The notes under the pieces were generated by a model. That model saw only the letters and a list, made by a program, of their open reading frames with translations. It was not told the origin of the DNA and searched no databases. A DNA stretch of 64,000 nt from Mesobacillus subterraneus (lineage in GTDB: Bacteria; Bacillota; Bacilli; Bacillales; Cytobacillaceae). Shown in pieces: positions 18,756-28,522 of this stretch. The stretch is taken from positions 372,001 through 436,000 of the forward strand of contig NZ_JAMBOF010000002.1 of assembly GCF_023715485.1 (NCBI RefSeq). The letters run 5' to 3'. The translations under genes and the position numbers were made by a program. Numbering within the stretch: position 1 is the stretch's first letter; every line of letters starts with the position of its first letter.

Positions 18756-19469
18756 CTACATATACTGTCCACCGTTTACCCCTAAAACTTGTCCTGTAAT
18801 AAAACTTGATAAATTAGGTGAAAGCAAAAATGCTACTGACCATGCAATTTCTTCTGGTTCCGCAAATCTTAATAGAGGGATATCCTTTGTGATTTTTTCT
18901 CTTACTTTATCGGGAATCGAGCTAGTCATATCAGTATTGGTGAAGCCTGGAGCAACCACATTCGCTCTAACACCGTTTCGAGCACCTTCTTTTGCCAGGC
19001 TTTTTGCCATACCTATTAATCCAGCTTTACTAGCTGCGTAATTGACCTGGCCAAGGTTGCCCATCTCACCAACAATCGAACTAATTAGAACTATTGAACC
19101 TTCATTGTTTTCTAGCATATCAGGAACTACACTTTTAACTGTGTTGTATGCTCCAGTCAAATTAACATCTATCACATTGGACCAATCTTCATCGGACATT
19201 TTCTTAAAGAACGTATCACGATTTACACCTGCGTTGGCTACAACTCCATAAATAGGACCTAGCTCTTCCTTTATTTTCGAAACAGCAATCTTAACTTCTT
19301 CACTATTTGTTACATCTGCTTTTAAATAAAGGCAACCTTCTGTTCCTTCTCCACTTTTACTAATACAGGCTACCCTAGCACCTAAATCATTCAAAATTTT
19401 CACTATAGATGCACCTATACCTCGGTTTCCACCAGTAACAAGAATAACCTTTCCTTCCAAATTAAACAT
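18756..19469 (-). CDS. SDR-family oxidoreductase (FabG-like)
   Basis: A 237-residue classical short-chain dehydrogenase: TGGNRGIGASI cofactor motif, VANAGVNRD, the catalytic Ser in VLISSIVGE and YAASK, with VAPGF after it. The fold and length resemble 3-oxoacyl-ACP reductase, but the gene sits inside the pseudaminate set, so a sugar or acyl precursor is the more likely substrate. It is not one of the six standard Pse enzymes. The ribosome site AAAGGGGT is good. Substrate unknown. Confidence 0.88.
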   Translation of the reverse strand: MFNLEGKVILVTGGNRGIGASIVKILNDLGARVACISKSGEGTEGCLYLKADVTNSEEVKIAVSKIKEELGPIYGVVANAGVNRDTFFKKMSDEDWSNVIDVNLTGAYNTVKSVVPDMLENNEGSIVLISSIVGEMGNLGQVNYAASKAGLIGMAKSLAKEGARNGVRANVVAPGFTNTDMTSSIPDKVREKITKDIPLLRFAEPEEIAWSVAFLLSPNLSSFITGQVLGVNGGQYM

Positions 19470-19480
19470 CGTTTACCCCT

Positions 19481-20038
19481 TTAATAATTCTCTATTAGAA
19501 TTTTTTTATACTCCATATTTCCTTTTAATTGCTCCCATTCATTGCGGCGAATCCCCATCCTTATAACATTAAAAAACTCACCATTTTTATAGATGTGGTC
19601 AACTAATCTTCCTTCTATTTTAGATCCAAATTTTTCATGGATTTGTATTACTTTTTCGTTGAATTCAAAAACTTCACACCATAGTTTATTTAATCCTAAG
19701 GTATCAAATATGTAATCATACATATTGCATTCAAGAATTCTACCAAGCCCTTTGCCCCTGGCTTCCAAGCTAGCAATATAGTAAGCCCATGAAGCCTGTT
19801 GATTTCTATAATCAATATTATTCACACTCATAAGACCAACTGGGATACCATTTTCAAGTTCGATAATCCAATACTTTTCATTATCATTGTTTAAGTTAAT
19901 TTTCTTAAACCAATTCTGTTGATCCTCGATCGTTAACTTCGGATCAGTATACATGTATTTTGTTACTTCAGGTGACATTCTCCAATTCATAATCATTTCT
20001 AAATCTGATTCTCTAACTTGGCGTAGAATCGCTCCCAT
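19481..20038 (-). CDS. second GNAT acetyltransferase of the pseudaminate set
   Basis: A 185-residue GNAT protein with the same layout as PseH: MNWRMSPEVTKYMYTDP, ASWAYYIASLEARGKGLGRILE, LWCEVFEFNEKVIQIHEKFGSKIEGRLVDH. It differs from the pseH product in the acetyl-CoA loop (ARGKGLG instead of PRGAGT). I use the ATG at 20038 (AAAGGTG upstream) rather than 20056, which lies inside the preceding gene. It may add an acyl group at another position or to another amino sugar. It is a paralogue-like extra activity, not needed for plain Pse5Ac7Ac. Confidence 0.87.
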   Translation of the reverse strand: MGAILRQVRESDLEMIMNWRMSPEVTKYMYTDPKLTIEDQQNWFKKINLNNDNEKYWIIELENGIPVGLMSVNNIDYRNQQASWAYYIASLEARGKGLGRILECNMYDYIFDTLGLNKLWCEVFEFNEKVIQIHEKFGSKIEGRLVDHIYKNGEFFNVIRMGIRRNEWEQLKGNMEYKKILIENY

Positions 20039-20048
20039 TTTATCACCT

Positions 20049-20786
20049 TTATTCAATTAATTTTTTTTGTTCTATATGGCTATTAATTTCTTTCCACTCT
20101 GGATTCTCATTAAGTAACTTTATTATGTCATTTAATTTAAATTCTTTTTCAACAGGATAAAGTGCCTCAAGAATATTCTTAATTAGAATAAAATCTTCTT
20201 CAGTATCAACTGTCCAGCGATGCTCACTATAGTCGTTTAGAGAAGGGACATTTTTCAATTTAAATGTATCCGGATTACCATAGATGAAACTAGTCACGTG
20301 TTCTCTATATATCTTTTCCTTAGAAGTTTTATAAGCTTGATTTAATACATCAAAAGAAAATACTTCAGTATCTAAACCTCTTGGAAATGTTCTTTCCAGG
20401 GTATTGGATACATAGTCCACTGTATTTTTATTGTCTAAATAAACTCTAATAGTTTCATCTATAATTTCCGGGTCAATTATTGGACAGTCAGATGTTAGTC
20501 GAACAATGACTTGGACATTATTGTTTATTGCTGCTTCATAATATCTCGATAATACATCGTCTTCTGACCCTCTATAATATGGAATGGAAAGCTGCTGACA
20601 TAATTGAACAATAGGATCATCACTCTCTTTGATAGTGGTAGCAATAATTATCTCATCAATCAACTTTGCTCTTTCTACCCGTTCAATTTGATATTCCAAT
20701 AGGGTTTTTCCATTTACTGTCTTGAGTATCTTACCAGGTAATCTAGTAGATCCCATTCTTGCCTGGATTATTGCAGCAACCTTCAT
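20049..20786 (-). CDS. spsF: cytidylyltransferase-family protein (SpsF type)
   Basis: A 245-residue GT-A-fold nucleotidyltransferase of the SpsF branch (COG1861 type): IIQARMGSTRLPGKIL at the N-terminus, then EIIIATT, YYRGSEDDVLSRYYEAA and RLTSDCPIIDPEIID. In pse loci this gene takes the PseF place and should activate pseudaminic acid with CTP to CMP-Pse. The start codon is 6 bases after the pseC stop. The CMP-Pse role is inferred from context; the family is clear. Confidence 0.88.
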   Translation of the reverse strand: MKVAAIIQARMGSTRLPGKILKTVNGKTLLEYQIERVERAKLIDEIIIATTIKESDDPIVQLCQQLSIPYYRGSEDDVLSRYYEAAINNNVQVIVRLTSDCPIIDPEIIDETIRVYLDNKNTVDYVSNTLERTFPRGLDTEVFSFDVLNQAYKTSKEKIYREHVTSFIYGNPDTFKLKNVPSLNDYSEHRWTVDTEEDFILIKNILEALYPVEKEFKLNDIIKLLNENPEWKEINSHIEQKKLIE

Positions 20787-20792
20787 TCCTTT

Positions 20793-21980
20793 TTACACCT
20801 CTCGTGAATATTCCCTTATCGTTGCTTTGACTGCGCCAATTACATCTTGTACATCTTTTTCTTCCATTGCTGGGAATAATGGAAGAGAAATAATTCTTTC
20901 ATATAAATCTTCGGCTATCGGGTAATCACCATTCTTGTGTCCCATTTCTTTATAATATGGAAGAAGGTGTACTGGTATATAATGGACGTTAACACCAATA
21001 TTTTTAGCTTGTAATGCCTGGAAGATTTCTTTTCTTGAAACAGACAATGCATCTAAATCCAATTTAATAATATATAAGTGCCAGCTTGAATCCGAATCTT
21101 TATCCTGGAAAGGCGTGATAACTTGTTTTACTTCCCTAAATGCTTCATTATACATTTCAACATATTTTTTTCTTCGTGATACAAAGCTATCAATTTTCTT
21201 TAACTGGCTTACACCCAAAGCCGCCTGAAAATCAGTCATTCTGTAGTTGTATCCCAAGAACTGCATTTCATAATACCAAGGGCCATGGTTCTCTAGCATT
21301 TTATCAGCATCACGCGTAATTCCATGAGAACGGAACATCAGGAGTTTGTCATAGAATTCCTTACTATTTGTTGTAATAATTCCACCTTCGCCTGAGGTGA
21401 TATGCTTAACTGGGTGAAAGCTGAACATTGTCATATCACTTAACGATCCAACCATCCTCCCTTTATACTTAGCTCCGAGAGCATGTGCAGCGTCTTCAAT
21501 GACAACTAAATTATGTTTCTTAGCGACTTCATGAATTGCATCGAGATTAACTGGCTGACCTGTAAAATCAACGGGGATAATCGCTTTTGTTTTTTCAGTA
21601 ACTTTCTTTTCGATTTTCTTTGGATCAATGTTATATGTTTTTTCATCAATATCCGCAAAAACAGGAGTTCCACCTTGATATAACACACAATTCGCACTAG
21701 CAGCGAATGTAATAGGAGTAGTAATTACTTCATCACCCTCGCCAATGCCAGCTGCAAAGCAGGCTCCATGGAGAGCTGCAGTACCGTTCGAAAAGGCTAC
21801 TGCGTATTTAGAGCCAACATAATCTGCTACAGCCTGCTCAAACTCACCTATATAAGGACCAGTTGTAAGAAAGTCACCCTTTAAAACATTAACTACTGCA
21901 TTTATGTCATCTTCATCAATCCATTGTTTTCCATATGGAAGGTATGTTTCTCGACTATTTTTCTTTTGCTCTTTTGTCAT
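20793..21980 (-). CDS. pseC: UDP-4-amino-4,6-dideoxy-N-acetyl-beta-L-altrosamine transaminase
   Basis: A 395-residue DegT/DnrJ/EryC1-type PLP aminotransferase. YGKQWIDEDDINAVVNVLKGDFLTTGP opens the protein, VIEDAAHALGAKYKG holds the cofactor Asp, and SFHPVKHITSGEGG holds the Schiff-base Lys. It aminates C4 of the PseB product. The start is the ATG at 21980 with GGAGA upstream; the longer frame to 22031 would overlap pseB and has no ribosome site. Confidence 0.95.
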   Translation of the reverse strand: MTKEQKKNSRETYLPYGKQWIDEDDINAVVNVLKGDFLTTGPYIGEFEQAVADYVGSKYAVAFSNGTAALHGACFAAGIGEGDEVITTPITFAASANCVLYQGGTPVFADIDEKTYNIDPKKIEKKVTEKTKAIIPVDFTGQPVNLDAIHEVAKKHNLVVIEDAAHALGAKYKGRMVGSLSDMTMFSFHPVKHITSGEGGIITTNSKEFYDKLLMFRSHGITRDADKMLENHGPWYYEMQFLGYNYRMTDFQAALGVSQLKKIDSFVSRRKKYVEMYNEAFREVKQVITPFQDKDSDSSWHLYIIKLDLDALSVSRKEIFQALQAKNIGVNVHYIPVHLLPYYKEMGHKNGDYPIAEDLYERIISLPLFPAMEEKDVQDVIGAVKATIREYSREV

Positions 21981-22014
21981 GTTTATCTCTCCATATTGTA
22001 GTAAAAGTGTTCTT

Positions 22015-22986
<972 letters not shown>

Positions 22987-23028
22987 TTAAAATACCTCTT
23001 TCTAGTTTTGTTTATTATATTAAGATAA

Positions 23029-23706
23029 TTAATATGCGTCTTTTGAACCTAATAAAACTTTTACAGTTTTAAATATTATTTTTATATCATACAAAAATGT
23101 TCTTTTTTGTATGTATTCTAAGTCCAATTGAACCATTTCTTTAAACCCTATATTACTCCTACCGCTTACTTGCCAAAGCCCTGTACATCCCGGGATTACA
23201 AGAAGGCGTTGTTTATCATAGTCAGTATATTCCTTCACCTCCCTAGGAAGTGGAGGCCGAGGACCAACAAGACTCATTTCGCCTTTTAGCACATTAAATA
23301 GTTGTGGTAATTCATCAATACTTGTTTTTCTAATGAATTTCCCGATTTTCGTTACTCTTGGGTCTTCCTTCATCTTAAACATCGCACCACTTACTTCATT
23401 ATGTTCCAATAAGTCTTTTAGCTTTTCTTCAGCATCTGTAACCATTGAGCGAAATTTAAACATCATAAACTCTTTACCTTTTAAGCCCACTCTCTTTTGA
23501 CTAAAGAAAACAGGGCCTTTCGGGTCCTCAATTTTGATAAAAAATGCCACTATTAAAAAAATAAAACTTAACAGAATTATACCTACTAGAGCTCCAAAAA
23601 TATCCATCAACCGTTTGCTAATTAAATAGGGTTTCTTGTTACTAATGTGCTCATCAAGATTTTTTTCATCTAGATAACTAACTTCTTGATTTGCTACTTC
23701 TGCCAA
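23029..23706 (-). CDS. undecaprenyl-phosphate sugar phosphotransferase (priming enzyme)
   Basis: A 225-residue monotopic bacterial sugar transferase. One hydrophobic helix at about 33-57 is followed by the catalytic domain: SQKRVGLKGKEFMMFKFRSM, RKTSIDELPQLFNVLKGEM, SLVGPRPPL and PGCTGLWQVSGRS. It should transfer a sugar-1-phosphate to undecaprenyl phosphate, the first step of repeat-unit assembly. The start is TTG with AAGGAAGGG upstream. It is the small PglC-like form without the N-terminal WbaP membrane domain. Donor sugar not readable. Confidence 0.93.
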   Translation of the reverse strand: MAEVANQEVSYLDEKNLDEHISNKKPYLISKRLMDIFGALVGIILLSFIFLIVAFFIKIEDPKGPVFFSQKRVGLKGKEFMMFKFRSMVTDAEEKLKDLLEHNEVSGAMFKMKEDPRVTKIGKFIRKTSIDELPQLFNVLKGEMSLVGPRPPLPREVKEYTDYDKQRLLVIPGCTGLWQVSGRSNIGFKEMVQLDLEYIQKRTFLYDIKIIFKTVKVLLGSKDAY

Positions 23707-23730
23707 TTATTATCCCTTCCTTCTTAAAAA

Positions 23731-24612
23731 CTACAACACTTTAAAATTAGTTATTTTTTGTTTAATGTAATCAAGAATGTCATCTCTAATTTCTTCGTTT
23801 TCCAATGCAAATTCTATCGTAGTCTTAACAAACCCCGCCTTTTCCCCAACATCATACCTCTTACCTTCAAAATCATAAGCAAATACCCTTTGAATTTGAT
23901 TGAGTTGTTGAATTGCGTCCGTCAGCTGTATTTCTCCACCTGCACCCTTTTCTTGCTTGTCTAAGAACATAAAAACTTCAGGGGTTAGGATGTATCTGCC
24001 CATAATAGCCAGATTAGATGGTGCGGTACCAGGTTCAGGTTTCTCAACAAAATTATCAACTTGGTAACGCCGATTTTCTTGTGTTAACGGTTCAATAATT
24101 CCATAACGGTGAGTTTCACTATCAGGAACTGTTTGCACACCTATAACTGATGATAATGTTTCTTCATACTGATTGATTAATTGCTTTAAACACGGTGTTT
24201 CACTTTGAACAATATCATCACCTAGAAGGACAGCAAAAGGCTCATCCCCAATAAAATTGCGAGCACACCAAACTGCGTGCCCTAATCCTTTTGGTTCTTT
24301 TTGGCGAATGTAATGAATATCAGCTAGGTTAGTAGAGTATCTTACTTTATCCAACAGTTCTACTTTTCCTTTTTCCAACAAATTCTGTTCAAGCTCCGGG
24401 GCAAAATCGAAGTGATCCTCAATCGCACGCTTACCTTTTCCTGTAACGATAATTATATCTTCAATTCCTGACTCAATAGCCTCTTCTACTATGTATTGAA
24501 TCGTTGGTTTATCTACAATCGGCAGCATTTCTTTTGGCATTGCCTTGGTGGCCGGTAAAAACCTTGTTCCTAATCCTGCGGCAGGGATAATTGCTTTTCT
24601 AACTTTCTTCAC
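23731..24612 (-). CDS. galU: UTP-glucose-1-phosphate uridylyltransferase
   Basis: A 293-residue Gal[21 protein letters not shown] at the N-terminus, [19 protein letters not shown] and EKPEPG. It makes UDP-glucose for the repeat unit or as a UDP-sugar precursor. The true start is very probably the GTG at 24612, with ATGGGGGAAA 5-10 bases upstream; the frame to 24651 adds 13 residues not seen in GalU proteins. It is the first gene after the putative EAR element and the terminator-like hairpin. Confidence 0.95.
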   Translation of the reverse strand: MKKVRKAIIPAAGLGTRFLPATKAMPKEMLPIVDKPTIQYIVEEAIESGIEDIIIVTGKGKRAIEDHFDFAPELEQNLLEKGKVELLDKVRYSTNLADIHYIRQKEPKGLGHAVWCARNFIGDEPFAVLLGDDIVQSETPCLKQLINQYEETLSSVIGVQTVPDSETHRYGIIEPLTQENRRYQVDNFVEKPEPGTAPSNLAIMGRYILTPEVFMFLDKQEKGAGGEIQLTDAIQQLNQIQRVFAYDFEGKRYDVGEKAGFVKTTIEFALENEEIRDDILDYIKQKITNFKVL

Positions 24613-24679
24613 GAAATTTCCCCCATACGTAAATTTTGATTGACTAAACACCGCTTTTGAAAACTAAAGCATCAACGGC

Positions 24680-24736
24680 AAAAAATAAATATCTAATGGA
24701 AACCCATGCACTTTGACATGTACTTCCATTAGATAT
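24680..24736 (-). terminator. intrinsic terminator between EAR-like RNA and galU
   Basis: A 13-base perfect stem (ATATCTAATGGAA / TTCCATTAGATAT, 24689-24701 and 24724-24736). On the minus strand it is followed by TTATTTTTTG. The plus strand also has a long T-run after it, so it could work both ways. As no plus-strand gene ends here, it most likely acts on the operon, between ywqE and galU. Confidence 0.78.
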
Positions 24737-24760
24737 CCATTTTTTTTTTTTGAAAATAAA

Positions 24761-24933
24761 CGGGCATCTAACCCACCCTCACACCACACTATTGACAACC
24801 GAAGTGTCTAAGGAGAGATCTTGCCACTCCCACAGCATGGTCGAGTGCCTCCATGGGTAACGGGCAGGAGGCATCGCCGGTCAGAATTCTGACAGTGATA
24901 TAAGCTAATTCTAGTTGTCTAGTATTTGCCCAC
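24761..24933 (-). ncRNA. candidate EAR element (eps-associated RNA, epsC RNA)
   Basis: A 173-base GC-richer, highly structured island on the minus strand in an otherwise AT-rich operon. It holds a perfect hairpin TGCCTCC/GGAGGCA (24846-24852 with 24867-24873), a 14-base palindrome GTCAGAATTCTGAC (24880-24893), a C(UUCG)G tetraloop hairpin (24799-24804 loop region), and a GGGCA near the 5' end that can pair with TGCCC near the 3' end. In Bacillales the EAR RNA lies in exactly this place, after the kinase/regulator genes of exopolysaccharide operons, and promotes processive antitermination. Identification is by position and structure; I could not run a covariance model. Confidence 0.7.
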
Positions 24934-24934
24934 C

Positions 24935-25699
24935 TTAGAAAATTCCAAGAAACTTTTTCTTTTTAATTGGTTCAGGAGCTTCTTTATAAACATTGCTGTT
25001 TTCTACAAGCAGTTCTGCGTTCTCTTGAAATAAATAGACATAATCTGTACCGTATTTTGACTCGATCATATTCATCGTTTCCGCCATCTTAAAACCCCGG
25101 CTATTGACGTTATGAGCATCTGATGCAATAAAATGAGTCAGATTCGCTTCAATTAGTTGATAGGAAAAGTTCTTTATTTTTTTTCCGAAGTAACCACTCA
25201 GGCTTGAAGCAGTCACTTGAGTTAATGCACCTTTTTTCACAAGGTTATACAAAACATCGGGGCGTTCGATAATCTCCTGGTTTCTCTCTGGGTGTACAAT
25301 GATGGGGACTAACCCTTTTAGCTGCAGATCAAACAGTAATTTCTCGGTATACCTTGGTACATGTCCGGATGGCAATTCTATGAATAAATACTGCGTCCCA
25401 TTCAGGGTAAGAATTTCATCCTGTTCAAGATCGTCCACTACTTCCCCGTAAATCCGTATCTCCTGGCCTGGAAGCACTTTTAGGGGTACACTTGCTTTCT
25501 CTAATTCGACATTCAAATCGTTCACTTTCGACAAAATGTCAGTTTTATAGTTGTTGTATTTACTATTTTTATGGTGAGGCGTGGCGATGATCGTATGGAT
25601 GCCTTCATTAACAGCAGCCTTAGCCATATCTATACTGTCACCTATATGCTTTGCGCCGTCGTCGATTCCCGGCAGAATATGACTGTGTATGTCAATCAT
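24935..25699 (-). CDS. ywqE: CpsB/CapC/YwqE-family tyrosine-protein phosphatase (PHP fold)
   Basis: A 254-residue PHP-fold manganese-dependent phosphatase. Metal-ligand motifs are visible in order: IDIHSHILPGIDDGAK at the N-terminus, TPHHKN, VHPERN and ASDAHN. It should dephosphorylate the tyrosine cluster of the adjacent kinase and its targets, the control loop of capsule production. The start is the ATG at 25699 with GGAAGGG 8 bases upstream; an in-frame GTG lies 9 bases earlier, too near that site. It is the last protein gene before the structured RNA. Confidence 0.93.
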   Translation of the reverse strand: MIDIHSHILPGIDDGAKHIGDSIDMAKAAVNEGIHTIIATPHHKNSKYNNYKTDILSKVNDLNVELEKASVPLKVLPGQEIRIYGEVVDDLEQDEILTLNGTQYLFIELPSGHVPRYTEKLLFDLQLKGLVPIIVHPERNQEIIERPDVLYNLVKKGALTQVTASSLSGYFGKKIKNFSYQLIEANLTHFIASDAHNVNSRGFKMAETMNMIESKYGTDYVYLFQENAELLVENSNVYKEAPEPIKKKKFLGIF

Positions 25700-25836
25700 C
25701 GCTGTCACCCTTCCAATTTTGTGTTAATTTTATAGGACTTTTATATGCTAACACGGTTACCCCCTAGCGTAAAGAGGTGCATTTTGTCGAAACTTGTCAT
25801 TTTATAAAGAAAACTTCTTGGTAAAACAATCCAAAA

Positions 25837-26544
25837 CTATTTAGTACCATAATAATAATACTGATTTGTCGAATCTGCTTTCTTGTTATTAAGCACAACA
25901 CCTAACATCTTTGCGTTCGCTGAAGCAAGAAGTTCTTTTGATTTAGTAGCTGCCTCGATTTCTGTCGTTTCACTGCTAACTACCAGAATTGTGCCGTCAC
26001 ACTGATTGGCCAGTATTTGCGCATCTGTAACTGCAAGCACAGGGGGGGTATCAAACATAACTAAATTAAAGTCTTGTAAAGCATTCTCCAGAAAAGCCTT
26101 CATTGCTCTAGATCCGAGTAATTCAGATGGATTCGGAGGAATTGGCCCGCTCGGTAAGACTGCCAAATTTGCCACGTCCGTAAGCTTAACCGCTTCTGCT
26201 AGCGGCACCTGGTTGGTAAGTACATTCGTTAGCCCAGTTGTATTCGTAAGATTGAACGTATAGTGTACCGTAGGCTTTCGCATATCTGCATCAACGAGAA
26301 GGACAGATTTTCCCTGTTGCGCAAAAACAACGGCAAGATTCGCAACAGTAGTCGATTTACCTTCTCCAGGTCCTGAAGACGTAACCATGATGGTGTTTAC
26401 TTCTTTATCAATAGAAGAAAACTGGATGTTCGTTCTAATGGTTCTATATTGCTCCGAAATAGGAGACTTAGGATCATTTTTTGCTATTAATTTTCTTTTA
26501 TTGTCCATGATCAACTTTTTTGTTTTTTTATTTATTGGCATCAT
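25837..26544 (-). CDS. CpsD/CapB-family tyrosine-protein kinase (BY-kinase)
   Basis: A 235-residue bacterial tyrosine autokinase. Walker A is SSGPGEGKSTT (about residue 57-67), Walker A' is LLVDADMRKPT, and Walker B is NLVMFDTPP. The C-terminal tail ends NQYYYYGTK, the autophosphorylated tyrosine cluster. It lacks membrane helices, because the activating transmembrane part is the separate Wzz-like protein encoded 7 bases upstream, as usual in Firmicutes. The ribosome site is GAGGTG. Confidence 0.95.
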   Translation of the reverse strand: MMPINKKTKKLIMDNKRKLIAKNDPKSPISEQYRTIRTNIQFSSIDKEVNTIMVTSSGPGEGKSTTVANLAVVFAQQGKSVLLVDADMRKPTVHYTFNLTNTTGLTNVLTNQVPLAEAVKLTDVANLAVLPSGPIPPNPSELLGSRAMKAFLENALQDFNLVMFDTPPVLAVTDAQILANQCDGTILVVSSETTEIEAATKSKELLASANAKMLGVVLNNKKADSTNQYYYYGTK

Positions 26545-26551
26545 TTACACC

Positions 26552-27271
26552 TCAAGCTCTCGCATTTCTATCTGCACGTTTATCCATGTCTCTTGATTCA
26601 GTGATTGTCGTGATTACACCTAATACAGGCATACCTAATAATTTTTCAATATCTTGTTCTGTTTTGATCGTATTATCAAAGTATTCTAGTAAAAATGCTA
26701 ATCCCACACCAGCCATTAATCCGACTACTAAGGCAATTGCAATGTTGAGTAAAGGCTTTGGCTTAATTGGTGACTGCTTCTCTCCGACCTGAGCCTTAGC
26801 AAGAATACTAACGTTATCAACGTTCATAATTTGTGAGATTTCCCTTGTGAAAACCTCTGCAGTCTTATTAGCAATATTAGCTGCTCTTTTTGCATTTGGA
26901 TCTTGCACAGAAATATTTACTACCTGTGAGTTCTTTTCACTTGCAACTGTGACTTTATTATTCAATTCGCCAGTAGACATATCCAATTTAAGCTCTTTAA
27001 TTACCAGATCTAATATAGCCGGACTTTTAATGATTACATTGTAAGTGTTAATCAATTGAAGGTTTGTTTGAACTTCATTGTAGTTATACATTGTTTGTTC
27101 ATTCTTTGATTGGTTGACTAACAGCTGTGTCGAAGATTGATAAATTGGAGTAAGGAAAAAATAACTGATCACTCCGCTCACCAATATAGCCAAAAGAGTT
27201 ATGGTCAAAATAAGATTCAACCTTTTCTTCAATGTCTGCAGCAAATCCTTTAAATTAATCGTTTCTTCCAT
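26552..27271 (-). CDS. Wzz/YveK-family polysaccharide co-polymerase and kinase adaptor
   Basis: A 239-residue membrane protein with a helix at about 17-40, an extracytoplasmic Wzz domain (PIYQSSTQLLVNQ), and a second helix at about 173-195 preceded by the proline-rich SPIKPKPLLN typical of chain-length regulators. The cytoplasmic tail should activate the BY-kinase. The ATG at 27271 has GGAGG 5 bases upstream; the ATG at 27283 lies too close to that site. This is the first gene of the 24-kb operon. The 230 bases upstream, shared with a divergent hydrolase gene, are AT-rich and hold the promoters, which I cannot place firmly. Confidence 0.92.
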   Translation of the reverse strand: MEETINLKDLLQTLKKRLNLILTITLLAILVSGVISYFFLTPIYQSSTQLLVNQSKNEQTMYNYNEVQTNLQLINTYNVIIKSPAILDLVIKELKLDMSTGELNNKVTVASEKNSQVVNISVQDPNAKRAANIANKTAEVFTREISQIMNVDNVSILAKAQVGEKQSPIKPKPLLNIAIALVVGLMAGVGLAFLLEYFDNTIKTEQDIEKLLGMPVLGVITTITESRDMDKRADRNARA

Positions 27272-27502
27272 GTTGTCCTCCATCTTTTATATAAAAATTC
27301 TTCTTAAATAATATCATAGGTTGTTGTAAAATTTGACGATTCTTGTAATAATCTTAATAAGAATGTAAAAAAACTGGCTTCTACTTTGATAATTTAACAA
27401 TATTTTTCTGGAAATTGGAAGGAAAACTTTATAATTGGAAATAATTTAAAGTTTATTGAGGATAAATGTTGGGAATAAAGTAATTTTTTGGAGGATTTGT
27501 TT

Positions 27503-28306
27503 ATGAAAGCTGTTTTCACGACACTATTAGCAATTGCGTGTGCGGTCATTTTAATTTGGGGGAATATTCATTGGAATCAAAAATCAGTTGTTTCTGGATC
27601 CAATGACCCTATAACTAGTAACTCTAATAAAAATAAGCCGGCAGAATCTAAAACAATAGAGAAGCCGGTAAAAGAAGAAAAAGATTTCTCAACCTTTACT
27701 CTACACTGGCCTGATGAAGCTAAGGCTGCTTTTAATCAGGCATTAGAAGAAAAAAGGACATTTAAGCTTTTAATTGTTGGTTCAGGTTCTGTTGGGGAGG
27801 AACCTACCGGCTGGGCTTACCAAGTAAAAAAAGAAGTTGAAGAATTTTATGGCAGTGACGTAGTTTCGGTTAATATAAGAGAAGTTAATGAAACAACACT
27901 GGCTTTTATTCAAAATGATGGTCAGGACACCATTGCAGAAGAACAGGCAGATTTGATTTTGTTTGAACCATTTACTTTGACTGATAATGGATTGGTACTA
28001 ATTGAAGATTCTCTAGCCAATATCCAAACGGTAATTGATACAGCAAAAGAAAGTAATCCCAACACAGTTTTTATCTTACAGCCACCGAATCCGATTTATC
28101 AGCCTAAATTATATGCAACTCAAGTTGAGGCATTAGCGGAATATGCAGCAGAGAACAACATCGCTTACTTAGACCATTGGGAAGCATGGCCTGATACACA
28201 GTCAGAGGAAATTTATGAATTTCTTCAAGATGGTACAGGACAGCCAAATGAGGAAGGTCATAAAATTTGGAGTAAATATGTGATTGATTATCTGATGAGT
28301 AAATAG
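27503..28306 (+). CDS. secreted SGNH/GDSL-family hydrolase
   Basis: A 267-residue protein with an N-terminal membrane anchor or signal helix (about 3-21), a Lys/Glu-rich linker, then an SGNH fold: block I LLIVGSGSVGEEPTGWAY (a Ser in place of the usual GDS), ILQPPNP as block III-like, and DHWEAW..NEEGHKIWSKY at the end, carrying the probable catalytic Asp/His. It may be a deacetylase or esterase acting on cell-surface polysaccharide. GGAGG lies 8 bases before the ATG at 27503. It is divergent from the polysaccharide operon, so modification of that polymer is a reasonable inference only. Confidence 0.82.
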   Translation: MKAVFTTLLAIACAVILIWGNIHWNQKSVVSGSNDPITSNSNKNKPAESKTIEKPVKEEKDFSTFTLHWPDEAKAAFNQALEEKRTFKLLIVGSGSVGEEPTGWAYQVKKEVEEFYGSDVVSVNIREVNETTLAFIQNDGQDTIAEEQADLILFEPFTLTDNGLVLIEDSLANIQTVIDTAKESNPNTVFILQPPNPIYQPKLYATQVEALAEYAAENNIAYLDHWEAWPDTQSEEIYEFLQDGTGQPNEEGHKIWSKYVIDYLMSK

Positions 28307-28307
28307 G

Positions 28308-28342
28308 AAATAGCAAGCCGTTGAGGCTTGCTATTTTTATTT
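28308..28342 (+). terminator. terminator after the SGNH hydrolase gene
   Basis: A 12-base stem (AAATAGCAAGCC / GGCTTGCTATTT) with a GTTGA loop followed by TTATTTT. Confidence 0.92.
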
Positions 28343-28469
28343 TCTAAAATGATTAAATCCTCCCCATTCCTTCTATTTATTATGTATCTTCATCCTGTTA
28401 CATTAGCGAATTCATATAATATAATTCTAAAATCCTATTTTACAAATATCTTATTTTTTACATATATTT

Positions 28470-28477
28470 GCCGATAA
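28470..28477 (+). promoter_or_regulatory. SigD-like -10 element before the CWB2 protein gene
   Basis: GCCGATAA lies 45 bases before the TTG start; the SigD -10 consensus is GCCGATAT. The upstream region has only a weak match to the TAAA -35. SigD control is known for several Bacillus wall autolysins, which is why this is worth noting. Confidence 0.35.
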
Positions 28478-28522
28478 AAAGATTGTATGATTAAGATAAC
28501 TTTTTAATGGGAGGAAACACCG

